Origin: Hyaloperonospora brassicae
Taxonomy: Eukaryota; Oomycota; Peronosporomycetes; Peronosporales; Peronosporaceae
Assembly (NCBI GenBank): GCA_947650285.1
Contig: CANTFL010000233.1
Span: forward strand, 310,001 to 374,000
DNA length: 64,000 nt
Direction of reading: 5' to 3'
Shown here one piece after another: positions 19,332 to 30,400 of this stretch. Both the position numbers and the translations under genes were made by a program. Each line of letters starts with the position of its first letter. Position 1 is the first letter of the stretch. The notes beneath the pieces were generated by a model. The model did no database searches. It was not told the origin of the DNA and saw only the letters and a program-made list of their open reading frames with translations.

Positions 19332-21500
19332 TTAATGTGGACAAGAGGTCTGAAAAATCCTGAGCCAGGATATGAGCGCCGGTCGCGGCAGCGGATCGTG
19401 GCTGACACCCGCGTAGGGCGGGTGTCCACGGGGCTCTTGAATCAGTAGTTCAAGACAGGCATGAAGTCGGGCCCCTCGTACGGCCGTAGCCGCGGCTCGA
19501 TGCTCGCGTATTGCAATTGCCCGTAGCTGGCGAACACCGCGTGTCCAGTACCTTTGGACACTTGCGGATGGAGTAGTCACGGCTCCTCTAAAGACCGCCG
19601 AGTTCCGCTCGGTCCACAAATGTTCTTGGCAGATGGAGCTTAATATGAACCAGATCCGTTCGAATTCTGTTGCTGCGGCGTCAGAGTCATCTTGAAAACG
19701 GCTTTGCAACCGCAAACTCAGCTGACGTGGAATGGGCGGGGCTTTGCGATTGGCGCAGTGCTGAAAGAAGGTGGAAAGAACTGCGTTCGTCGCACCCCCA
19801 CCGGTCCAGTGTCCTATCAAGAGACACCAACACGCTCGCGCGATTGGGCACTCCCAGAAAATGTGCGCCGCTGTCTCTTTGCGTCCCCGGCAGTGCAGCA
19901 CCGTACGACAACTGTTGTCCAGCGTGCGACCGGCATGGTATAGATTTAGCTGCTTTGTCGCGATACGATAGCATGTCCAGACTTGATACTCCGTTAGCCC
20001 GTTTGCGTGTTTCCAAACTTGGGAAGGCGTTTGATTTGATGCAGCTGACTGCCAACTATTCGATACCGCCTGCGCGTCATAGGCCTTCAACCAGGACTGG
20101 AGGCCAGGGTGCAGAAGGCGTTTATGAACGTGAAACGCTTGCTTCATAAGCGTTGTCCACACATCTACATTGGCCACCGTCTCTGGCACACTCCAAGGGA
20201 AACGGTGAAGCTCCGGGTGGGCATGAAACACCAAGGTACGATGGTGCGAATGCTCCCAGTAGTTAGACACTTGCTCAGGCGACCCCCTTAATTCTGGTAA
20301 ATTCCCGTCAATCGACCAATGGATTCCATTGACATCTTGGCGGAGGCGAATCGCCGAGTTCGCGGACTCGACAGGGTCCCGACATGACCCGACAATTAAA
20401 TCAGCTCGTACCCGGGACCATTTATAAGCGCGCCGAAACGGCGGTGGATGACGTAAGACGAGCCCGGGCTCTACCGGTCCCGCACCGACAGCAAGGTGGG
20501 GTGACGAGAGCAGGATCGAAGTCGCCCAACGTTGTAATTTACAATGCATATGCCGAGACGGAGTACCGCCGAGAGACGGGAACGTAAATTGAAATTCATG
20601 TGACCCCAGTCGCCGAATGCACAGACTGCGCAGTGAACATGGAGGTATCCGGGCATATTTGGCCCGCTCTAGGGGCTTGCCGTCTGGCCCTTGAATCCAA
20701 GGATTGCCATCCCAGTGAAAGCGGCCCCAGAAAGCGGCTAATGTATCCATCCGGTGATCAGAAACAGCGGGATGGTCAGGAAACGTTTGATGGTATGAAA
20801 TTAACCATTCGTCACCGTCCCACTGACTGCTCGCCCCTACAGACATACGAGCGTGATGCGCGTCCAATCTGGCCCGAATCGACAGCACTTGTTCAGGAGA
20901 GGGTGCTAGGAGCCGTTCGAGATCCTGCGCCAGAGAGGAACGACCAGGTCCTCGCCTGATGTCAAACGTTGTTGAAGCAGACGGATGGAGCGCCGGGACG
21001 AGAGCCGATGTGGAACCTCCCACGCTATATGTCCAGCGCCGCCATGCTGTAAAATATTTGTCATGCGGCTGCGTTAGCCAACGCAACGCGTGCTTCGTCC
21101 GCTGAGTTTTGACGGCTACTTCGAACGAGGCCAGACCAACCCCGCCTGCCTTCTGGGGCGTAAAGAGGAGACCCGGGTTAATTTTGTGCCGACGTACGGC
21201 AGGCATAGAAGCGTGCGCCCACAGGAATTGGCGGTACAGCCGAGATATCTCCGTTCTCGCCCAGCTCGGCACATCGAAGACGGCCGCGGTGAACAGGATA
21301 GCCGGTAAAATGATCGCGTTAAGAATGAGGACACGATGTTGCACACTAGTCGCTACTTTCGCTGCAGTGAGAAGCCGCCGACGGATTTTCTGAAGCCGAA
21401 GCGCCCAGTTTCGATCGAATAATGCCCCTGTCCCCACTTCGTACCCCAGGTATCGCGTTGTCTCTCTGTGTTGTAAGACTGAGATGCCACCATACTGGAA
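19332..21500 (-). mobile_element. 5'-truncated LINE (non-LTR retrotransposon), 3' part of the RT ORF
   Basis: On the minus strand an open frame runs about 720 codons from roughly 21500 to the TAA at 19332. It begins within the thumb region of a non-LTR reverse transcriptase (GGISVLQHRETTRYLGYEVG, then RVLILNAIILPAILFTAA) and continues through the long region that follows RT in oomycete LINEs. Near its end there is a zf-RVT cysteine/histidine motif, CRGRKETAAHIFWECPIA. The catalytic palm with its YxDD motif is missing, so the copy is 5' truncated and inactive. The long absence of stops suggests a recent insertion. I see no poly-A tail past 19331. The 5' junction near 21500 is approximate. Confidence 0.85.
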
Positions 21501-22260
21501 AACGCCGGAAACAAGTACGAGTCCAAGGCAGATGATATTGTAGACATCGGGGATGCTATACTGATACTGCGCGCCGTTGTTGTCTGCGACGTCTGCAAGA
21601 AAGAGCTAGTGTGCCAAGTTGTGTGCAACTTGAAGAAGGAGCTGGCGGCAGTGCACCTTGTGACGGGGAATAGCTGAGCGGAGTAGTCAGAGTAATCATC
21701 ATCTCATACAGTTTCGGACAGCAATGTATTCATCTACGAAGATCCGTGTTATATGTCAGTCTGCAAGAACTCGGAACGCATGTGCTAATTAGTGTCAGAG
21801 ACGGCGCAATAGCTGCTTCCAAGTCTATAGAAGATGAATCCGGAGGAAGCATAACACGGATATATACGCACGATCGCATACGAAATTGGCGCAACGTGAA
21901 GCCGAGAGGGACGAAATGTGTTAACTTGTTGTCACATGAACAAGGGCTTTTGTATGCGGGTAAGTGCGCTGGCTAGCATGGAACTTGGTTATTACGATCA
22001 ATGAATCGTTGTGATATCCTCTTTTTACATGGTTGAGTGACTCATTTCATAGCCAATATTGATAAGATACATTGTAGATCTCGTACCTGTCACGAATAGC
22101 TGCACTTTTTGTCATCGATTGCAACATATATTAGGTTATTGAAATCATGTAGAGCCGGCGAGCTAAACATCATTATCGACAAGTTACGCAGCGTGGGAGC
22201 CTTGAAGTCGATCGTAGGTTGTCCAGTAGCTCTTTCTGAGAGCACCAGCGACCTCCCGAC
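21501..22260. other. Stretch between the LINE and the NSMAF-like relic
   Basis: The + strand shows short coding-looking fragments, for example VVCDVCKKELVCQVVCNLKK at about 21565-21625. These may be remnants of a host gene split by the LINE, but I recognise no family and frames change repeatedly. No intact gene is supported. Confidence 0.35.
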
Positions 22261-24190
22261 ATGTCGAATCGCCGTCGCAGCACGAAGACTGTCCAGGCAA
22301 CGCGTTTTTCTCTCCTGCTGCTAGAAGACGGTGAATGGTTTTTGGACGTACGCTGGACACTTTCCAGTATGATCATAAACTATGGGATTCGACGTGGCAC
22401 CTCTCGTTGCTAATCTTGCTGCTTGGATGGCTTGCAGGACCATTGCGCGCGTTGGTATCTCGAGCCATGGGCCACTACACCAAAGGAAGTGCCCGGCAGG
22501 CTCAAAGTTTGTACGCGGGGACTTTTTTCGTGCCTCACGACTTACAGGTACCCATTTTGCGGTTCCTTTTTCGCTCCATGGATTTTAAACCCATGACCGA
22601 ATGTTTCGGACCGATTCGAACTCACTCAGACATATCCAATAGCAATGGGTCTACAGAGACTAAACCGGTGGTATACTTGACGTCCAAGACCCAACAAGTT
22701 GTTGCCATGCGGACACGAGGCATTGACCACCCGTACATTTACAAAAGTACTGGCAGCATAGGTGACGTACCAATTGGGCGCAATGCACAACAGAACAGCA
22801 GTTGCGCTTTGTTCTTTGGCAGCGACAAACTGCCCGCCAAGTGCCTTATTACGCTGCAGCACGTGAAAATTGGCGTACGTACGCAAATTTCATTTTTCTC
22901 GATATGTTGGCCAAGTCTCGTTTTCAGCATTGGCACGAAGGCACACGAACTGCATTGGAGGAATACACTGAGTCTGAAGGTGGAGCGGACGAAAGCTCGT
23001 TGCCAGTTTACGATCGTCAAAGTTGTTGGCACCAGTACAGCCTCATTTGTTCGGAGACCTCCTTACAGTGCTTTCCAATCACTATGGAAGGGGTCTCCGC
23101 CCGTTTGCGAGGAAGTATGAGATCAGGCAAAGCACGTAAGAAGTGGAAATCCAGACTACGAACAAAACACAGTCTGTCCTTATCGTGGGGCTGGAAACAA
23201 AGATCAGCGAGCCGGTTGCACAAAGGGGAAGTCACGAGCACCGTTCTTTCCAGAGACGGCTCTTTTGTATTCACGACCAGCAAGGACAGCTCACTGAAGA
23301 TGCCTTCGACCAAAGGTGTGACGCCGTTCCACAGTGTGTCTGGCAAGTTTGCGCTTTCATGCTGTGATGTGTCCCCTGATGAAAGTGTCGTGCTATGTGG
23401 GTCATGGGTTAACGCCGTGCACATGGTCTCGGCCAGAACGGGGCAAGTGCTGGGCACGGTAGTCGCGCATCGGACGGCATCTCAGCCATACGCGTCCTAC
23501 AACGTCGTTTCTTGACAAGTTCGTGGGACTCGAGTATCCGAATCTGGAGTTATACGGCAAGTGACATCAACGTCACCCCGATTTGAACCTTTCTAGACTT
23601 TAGAGAGTCCGTCTGGTGCTTGGCTGTCAACAGCAATGAGCAATTCGGTGCAGCAGGAACTCGAAATGGGGACGTCTACGTATTCAATCTTGAAGCAGCG
23701 GTACTGTACAGCCATGCTCAACTAAGCTCGGAAGAGTGTCCATCCGGGATCTTGTCAGTTTCGTTTGGCAACGACTACAGGTCGTGCGTATGCATCACAA
23801 TGCGAAGCGAGGTGTTTTAGTGCAATCTCCACGGTGAAAAGCTATGGAGCATGGAGCTTCACACAGCAGGTCCAGTCCAGTACTTCGACAGCGATGGTGA
23901 CTATGGCGTAGGCGGCACTAGTGCTGGATCGATTGTGTTTTAAAGCTGCACGAGAAAGATGGTACAGAGGTCTTTGAGCTCCCGCGAGCCCACGAGGCGA
24001 GTAACACGTGTCTCGCAGTTTGCTGTTCCGGCTCATTTTAGCTTATGTCGGGCGCTCATGACGGGTCTGTGCACGTTTGGAAACTTGAACAGAAGTTGCC
24101 GTTCCATCATCCGACAGCCGATCCTCTCTGTTGGTCAAGGGGGTCAGAGAAACTGCCATCCGGTGGTGATATCGTTTCATCCACGTTAGC
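22261..24190 (+). pseudogene. NSMAF/FAN-like gene relic: GRAM/PH part and WD40 repeats, BEACH missing
   Basis: From ATG 22261 the start reads MSNRRRSTKTVQATRFSLLL followed by LEDGEWFLD, resembling the first residues of NSMAF (factor associated with neutral sphingomyelinase activation). The GRAM/PH-type part follows in several frames (FFVPHDLQVPILRFLFRSMD, ECFGPIRTHSDISNS, YKSTGSIGDV, then RFQHWHEGTRTALEEYTE). Instead of the BEACH domain of roughly 280 residues expected next, the sequence passes within about 100 codons to the WD40 part (LHKGEVTSTVLSRDGSFVFT, then LTSSWDSSIRIWSY, GAAGTRNGDVYVFNLEAA and GSVHVWKL). There are at least four frame changes and two stops. The living gene acts in TNF and membrane-trafficking pathways in animals; here it is dead. 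The family call is from memory of the domain sequence. Confidence 0.75.
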
Positions 24191-24250
24191 GTCCACTACT
24201 CGCACGTCAACTTGAATGCACTTGGACATTGCAAGTCGAGGACGGAGACA

Positions 24251-25690
24251 TGAATGAACCTTTCACTGACAATGACAATTTTCGTCATGCTAGGAGTGCC
24301 ACGTCAGTATCAAGAGCACGCCCGTGTCGCTCGTGCAGCGACGTCGCGGGACAAGCATGACCTGCTGAACGTCATAGACTGTCCTGGCCACGTGAGTATC
24401 CTAGTCAAGACAAAAGCTGCGCTACAGATCGATGATGGAGTGGGCTGATCGTGGACGCTATTGAAGACGTGATGATAAACTGTGAACGCGGGAGCCGTGA
24501 TGCTGTTTCTGTCGAGTGTGCTGACGTCATTGCTCCTACATTGGACGGTGTTATTGCTGTGTTACTGCTGTCTAAATTGTCAATGCTTTATAAAGGCGGA
24601 ACGCGCGTTGGGAGCCGCGTTGCGAGCTTAGGTGGCAATCGTGTTGGTGCTGAACAAGGTGGATCGGTTGATCATCAGACCCACATTGCCACCTGCTGAT
24701 GCGTACTTCAAGTTGCTGCACATGATTGTCGAAGTGATTGCAATTATTGACGCGCACAGACATCGGCGTACCAGAAGAAGCAGCAGCTATCGACAGAACT
24801 GGGCAACGCGTGCTTTGCCTCGGGGTAACACGGATGGAGCTTTACGCTTGAGTCGTTTGCACAGATTTATGCCGAGATGTACCCTGGTGTTCCATCAGCG
24901 ACTTTGGCAGCGCAGTTTTGGGGAGACAAGTACTACAATCCGCAGACGAGGACGTTTACGAAGAAGTCGGTATAGTTGACGCTATCTGACGTTCGCAGGA
25001 CGGGCCGCTGAGTTGTTGTGCTTTTGCGTTGTGTTTGTTCTGTCGATTGGTGGCGTGCTTGTAGCCCTATCCTGGCGCATTGAGGTCTTTTATCCAGTTT
25101 TACTGGAGCCACTGTACAAAATGTACTCGAAGGTGCTTAACGGTATTCTAAAACAGCTCGCTGCATCACTACGGGCCGTGGAAATACGGTTGAGAAAAGA
25201 GGGAAAGAATCTGAACCAGCGACCGATACTCAAGTTTGCGCTTGGCAGTTTTTGTTGGCAACGTAACGTCTGGCTTTGCAGATACGATCGTGGCTCACGT
25301 GCATTCACCGCTTGCGACCGCGCAGACCAAATTCGAGCACATTTATACCGGCAATTAGTCTTCTGAATTGCATATCGTGCGAGGTATCCAGTCTTGCGAC
25401 CCGAAGGCGCCGTTGATGGTAAAATCGCAAAATGCACTCGTCTCCTGATGGCACCACGTTCAGTGCTTTCGGTCGCGTGTACTCTGGCGAGGTTCGCGAA
25501 AACAAGGATGTCAAGATCCTGGGAGAGGCATATAGTGCTGAAGTGACTAGAACATGTGCACAAAGACGGCTGGAGGCGTTTGTATCGCCCAGGGACGATA
25601 CAACATCAAAGTGAACCGCATTCCAGCCGCCAAGTGGGTGTTACTGGAGGGCGTAGACAGTGCTGTGTTGGATGTGAAAGGCACGACCCA
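24251..25690 (+). pseudogene. Snu114/EFTUD2-like spliceosomal GTPase relic
   Basis: Fragments in all three + frames together follow the EF2-like GTPase Snu114 (U5-116K). The G3 box region reads LLNVIDCPGHV at about 24360-24390. It is followed by VDAIEDVMINCERG, the G4 box region VLVLNKVDRLI (about 24636-24670) with LPPADAYFKLLHM, and the Snu114-like FAQIYAEMYPGVPS and FWGDKYYNPQTRTFTKKS segment (about 24857-24970). Then come LEPLYKMYSKVLNG, FSAFGRVYSGEV and NIKVNRIPAAKWVLLEGVDS. Many frame changes and losses within the GTPase domain rule out function, and the C-terminal half is missing. It lies in the same orientation directly after the NSMAF-like relic. The choice of Snu114 rather than EF2 rests on the FWGD...NPQTRTFTKK segment. 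Confidence 0.78.
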
Positions 25691-26583
25691 GGCAGCTCGA
25701 GATGGCATACAGACAAGCAACAAGAGCAGACATATTATTAAAGAACCAGCAAATATATGTTGGTGCTATTGCATCTAATCATCTGCCACTATTTTGATCA
25801 CCAAGACTGCCATCATGCCGGACATAAACGTAATTAGCCCTACCAACAAAACGTAAGAGACCTTCCGCACGTAGGAAAGCGTCTGTGAAGAAAAACATTA
25901 ATTATACAGATGCACACTTGTCATTGACAAGTCTTGTGGATGCGGTTTATGGCATTTATACAAAACGTATCGTTGCTGACTGGTTTGCACAATTTTATCG
26001 ATTGCCCGAACTACAGAGTCGCCAAACAATAAGTGTTGCGTCTGCGTGGTAGTAATTGCAAGCTTTTGCTTCTTTTACGACCATTACGAAACGAATAGCA
26101 AAATATTGTTCGTACAACGAGCGCCTGTCGTGCCACAAATACGAGAGCAACACTAGCGTCCACACATACCGTGCCACAGACATATGAGCAACAACAAGCG
26201 TCCACATCTACTGGCTGCGAACCGTGGAAACACATACTACTAATTCGAGACGAGGCCGATTGCTCGGTACATACTAAATAATTTGCAGATGTTACGTATG
26301 CTACCTGGTCGATTTTGCGTGCCATCAGCTTTCATCAGTCTCAAAGTACATGCAGATTGATGAACGGACGCTCAACGGCCGATCCGACGCCCGGCACTCG
26401 TCGCGTGAGCACTCTCTATCCATTCACTACGGATTTGTATTTAAACAAAAATACCATACTTCTTTTATTAAGCCGTTTTCGAAGGCTCATACATATGCTC
26501 ACGCGCATTCCATACACATCGCTGGTGCCTTTTCTCTTTTTTTCGGCTATTGGGTGCATTACTTATATTTTTTTGGTTATCGA
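25691..26583. other. Stretch between the Snu114-like relic and the Mutator-like element
   Basis: I see no supported gene, only short frames without motifs. The composition becomes more AT-rich towards the right. Confidence 0.5.
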
Positions 26584-26592
26584 CTTTTTTTA
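26584..26592. repeat. Left target site duplication of the Mutator-like element
   Basis: CTTTTTTTA, identical to 27457-27465 at the other end. Low complexity makes a chance match possible, but both copies abut the TIRs exactly. Confidence 0.75.
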
Positions 26593-26769
26593 GGGAGCCG
26601 CTATTCACCACTCACTTTTTGCTAACCACCACTCACCCCAAATTAAAATACATTGTGATTAGTCAATTTAATAAGAATTAAAAACAGTGATACCGCTCTT
26701 ACTCAGTATTAATGATTCCTTTTTAGCTGCACAGCCATCGACATTCGAAACACCGCTCGCGTCGCCGGC

Positions 26770-27312
26770 ATGGATCGTTACCATGAACATTTCAACACCA
26801 GCTATGCTAGTCTAGAAAATGCGCGGGCTGCTCTTAACTCACTTTTTGCTGATGAAGGCTATATTATGACTGTTCTGCACACTAGGCGAGTCGGGAATAA
26901 GAAAGAAGGCGACATTAAAGCTGTTACTTTGCAGTGTTCATGCGCACCAAAAGTGACAGCAGCTGCCGCATTTAACAAACGCAAGCGTGTTAGGTCCCGA
27001 AGTGGGACAGGATGTATGTTCAAATGTTCTGTTCGCCGAGTTGAACGAGAAAATTACTGGGAAGTTCAAGTTGGCACCCACGATCACAATCACGGATCCT
27101 TTACCGACCAATCTGTTCGTCCTCAAGGACTCGCGCTATCTGAAGAGCAACGCAAATCAGTGATTCAAGCTGCAGTTGATCACCAGAAACCTTCCCGAAT
27201 AGTGGCTACAATGCGCCGCCGTGGGATAGCAATTACCTTCCGAGATGTATACAATGTTAAGCAAGACCGGATGAGCTTGAAAAGCACGCGCACCTATTTA
27301 ACGAGGATTTAG
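26770..27312 (+). CDS. FAR1/WRKY-GCM1-type DNA-binding protein of a Mutator-like element
   Basis: An uninterrupted 180-residue ORF from ATG 26770 to TAG 27310-27312. Residues about 35-115 form a FAR1-type zinc finger with cysteines in LQCSCAPK and GTGCMFKCSVRR and a terminal HDHNH, the C2H2 pattern seen at the N-terminus of MULE transposases and in FAR1/FHY3 proteins. Residues about 120-165 (LSEEQRKSVIQAAVDHQKPS, RDVYNVKQDRM) resemble the helical segment that normally joins this finger to the transposase core. The catalytic DDE domain and SWIM zinc finger are absent. The protein could bind the TIRs, and without a core it could act as a repressor of a full-length relative; that is inference. 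Confidence 0.78.
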   Translation: MDRYHEHFNTSYASLENARAALNSLFADEGYIMTVLHTRRVGNKKEGDIKAVTLQCSCAPKVTAAAAFNKRKRVRSRSGTGCMFKCSVRRVERENYWEVQVGTHDHNHGSFTDQSVRPQGLALSEEQRKSVIQAAVDHQKPSRIVATMRRRGIAITFRDVYNVKQDRMSLKSTRTYLTRI

Positions 27313-27407
27313 ATTCGCGTTAAATTTACGTTTAATCAAAATTTCTTTATCAATTTACATTTCTCCATTCAAAGCGCGAGTTAAAGTATGAAGTTCCTTG
27401 ATTAAAG

Positions 27408-27456
27408 GAGGGGGGTGAGTGATGGTTAGCGAAAATTGAGTGGTGAATAGCGGGTC
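27408..27456 (-). repeat. Right terminal inverted repeat of the Mutator-like element
   Basis: Read on the minus strand it gives CCCGCTATTCACCACTCA, then GCTAACCATCACTCACCCC, matching the left end 26593-26639 with a few mismatches. Confidence 0.85.
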
Positions 27457-27465
27457 CTTTTTTTA

Positions 27466-30400
27466 TTTATTTTCATATCTAGCGGATTTTTCTCTATTTA
27501 AGATGCATCCATTTTTTATGTCATTTGGTGTTTAAATATCTCCAACAACCTAAGTTTTGCATAATTGGAAGCACTAATGTGTGATACTTCACTTTGGAGC
27601 AGACCAAGCCGAAAGCATTCGAAGCGTTATAAAGGCGGCCACGTGTTCTTGTTGTCCCAAGTCGAAAGATATTGTTCCTTTCAGCACTTATCTGGTGAAG
27701 TAAGCTCACGAATTTGCTGTTTCGAAAACACCTGTCCTCTATTCTTCAGGCGTCGGAATATCATAGGGCTGTGGTAAAGCAGAATTTGTAATGTAATCTG
27801 ATGTACACTAATAGATCGGTACCGGTCCTTATAGCTCCGGTTTACCCGATAGTATTAGAGGACAGTCTTATAAATAACTTTACTGGCAAAAGTCGGATGC
27901 ACAATTAATTGATAATTTGATGTCTTAGGTGCAATATGCCGATGTTCGACGATGCGCAACTAATAAATTTGCCCCTTGCTTAGTGGTATAATATACAAAC
28001 AAGATGCACAATCTCCTCCTTTCTATATTTGGGGCCTAGGAGTGTCTTCGTTTTAGACCCCGAACAAAGAAAAGAAGCGATCGACAAATAATTAAAGATG
28101 AATCCGCAAAAATTATTAAGCGTATATAGACTTAACATACAAACCTTTTGGGCCTAAATATAAATTACAGGACAAGGGGTATAATATCATAACACGACGA
28201 TGGCATACTTCTATCCGGGTGATGTATTATATAATGAAAGGAGCATTCAAGTCAATAATATTCAAGAGAGATTAAGAATATATGTGACCGATCTAATGAG
28301 TATAACATCGAAAATTTACTGTGGAAGTAGATTGTACATAAGTAAATTGGTATAAGCCCCATATGTCTGGTGGTAAGACGATCGCGCGTAGTAGCGCCTT
28401 AATGCAAAATTGGGTTGAAAAGAATGCAATAACGTGTTGTTTTTACGTCAATCACTTGACGAAAGATTAATCAATACCTAGCGCAGAAGCATATAAGTAT
28501 GAGATCAGCCACGTTCTCTTTCCTAAGGATAGTCTTTTGTTATTAAGACGTGGTGACATAGTATGAACTCGACAAGATTACGCGAACGCATCGACAGAAA
28601 TTAGACCTTCAAATTTAGTAGGGATTGTCTTAATGACACCGTTTATTATTTTTGATGTATTGTAATTAAGCACATAATTTATAGGCACACCCAACATTCA
28701 CTGGCATCCTCATTATCAGGTAATCGAAAAATTCTATCTGAAATATTGCTTACGAGGCACAAGGTTTCGACATATGGCTAATGTACGCCATATATTAAGA
28801 TACAATTCGGAAGGGACATTTTCCAATAACCGATAGTAACTAATCGAATATTCCGCGAACGGCATTGATAGGTTTACAGTAATATTTTCGGTAACCACAC
28901 AATTTTTAACGATATCTTTCGAAGTACAACACGCGTCTACCTCCTTTACGCATAGCTTATTCTAATTTTTACGACTAAGAGTACGTGATCAGGTGCTCAA
29001 GATACCTGGCCTTTATATTTTTTGGTTAGGTATAATAAGTTCTTTTTACAAGCGACGTAAAGCTGTAATTGGCATTTATTACAAGAAAATGATGTTTATC
29101 ATATTACAAGACCGATCTTGCCGACAGAGTGGATGATGGTCTGATATTTTAAGAACTGTAATAGGAAAGAAGTTAACGAAGTTGAATGCTAGAAAAGTAC
29201 ACAATTTAAAATTCGCGGAGGAAAAATCACTATAGATAGATTTTCTAGATTGATAGAAAGGTCTCGGATATATGCGATCACGAGACAGCTCAATTAATCA
29301 GTATTTATACCGCGTAAATATACGACTAGATTAGTGCAGTCAAGTATACACGGAAGAATATCGATCGATCAACAAGCGAGATCTCCAATTTTCTTTTTCT
29401 GAGTGGATACTTACGTTCACTGATCGTGGTTGTCAGTATTGAAGCTTTAAATATATTAAGGTATGACTGAGGTCAATCGAGAAAAAACTTTACGTAAACC
29501 CATTGGTTCTATAGCTGCTATATGAGATGCTATAATGTAATAATAACTGCAATGTCGTATAATCCAATGCAGGTGCTTCATCTAATTTCATTCTGATTAC
29601 TTAGTCGTCCCGAAACGTATCTAAATCATCCAACGTGTTTGCGCCCGATAGCAATATGGAATTCTGCTGTCTGTGTTTTGACTCATTTATGCAAGCAATC
29701 CATGAGTTCGAATTAAATATAGCGTGCGACAATTCTTGTAAAATGCTGGGCGCTAAAGAAAATCTACGCGAAGGTTATCTACTCATGTCGTCCAGAGATA
29801 ATATACCAAATTTTATAATAATATAACTATCGTTTAAGTATCTGTGTCTCCGTATCAGCTGCCACGTGGCATATATCTTCGAAAATTATGATGATAATGT
29901 TTTACAATATGGTCCACCAGGCACGTTTATATACGTCGTGTATTGATCTCGGACCGTGGATGGCGGTGTAAAATATTTATGCGTGAATAAATTGGATCAA
30001 GATTGTAAAAGACCTGGGATCGCGGTTTGACGTCACCACGATAGATGAATCGCAGTCGAAATCTCAATTGTAGATTCAAGAAATAGGATTTTGAATTTCA
30101 GAATGCGGCACACATCTAAATGGTATTCTCTCACTTCAGGAGAGGCGAATCAGCCAACACAGATAGTAAGGCTTACGTTTTACCTACCGTTTTCCAACGT
30201 AACTTTTTAACTTGATTAATTTATTTGTTATAAAGACTCTTTTCCGCACCAAATTTTGTTTATAGTTATTAAAAGTTATACGATATAATGTATTGGCTTC
30301 GGGTCCCCGTTTCGATCACCATTACGGATTCTGAACCACTTTGTATTTATTCCGCCTATTATTTTGGGTTATCTTTTTATAATATCAATTTATAGTTGTA

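Larger units (their letters stand above)
26593..27456 (+). mobile_element. Short Mutator-like element (864 bp) with TIRs and 9-bp target duplication
   Basis: The element is bounded by terminal inverted repeats of about 47 bp. The left end 26593-26639 and the complement of the right end 27408-27456 share CGCTATTCACCACTCA, GCTAACCA and CACTCACCCC. It is flanked on both sides by the identical 9-mer CTTTTTTTA (26584-26592 and 27457-27465). A 9-bp duplication and long TIRs are typical of Mutator-like (MULE) transposons. The only ORF is a FAR1-type DNA-binding domain. No DDE transposase core fits in the remaining space, so the element is either an internally deleted MULE or a small one mobilised in trans. 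Confidence 0.85.
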
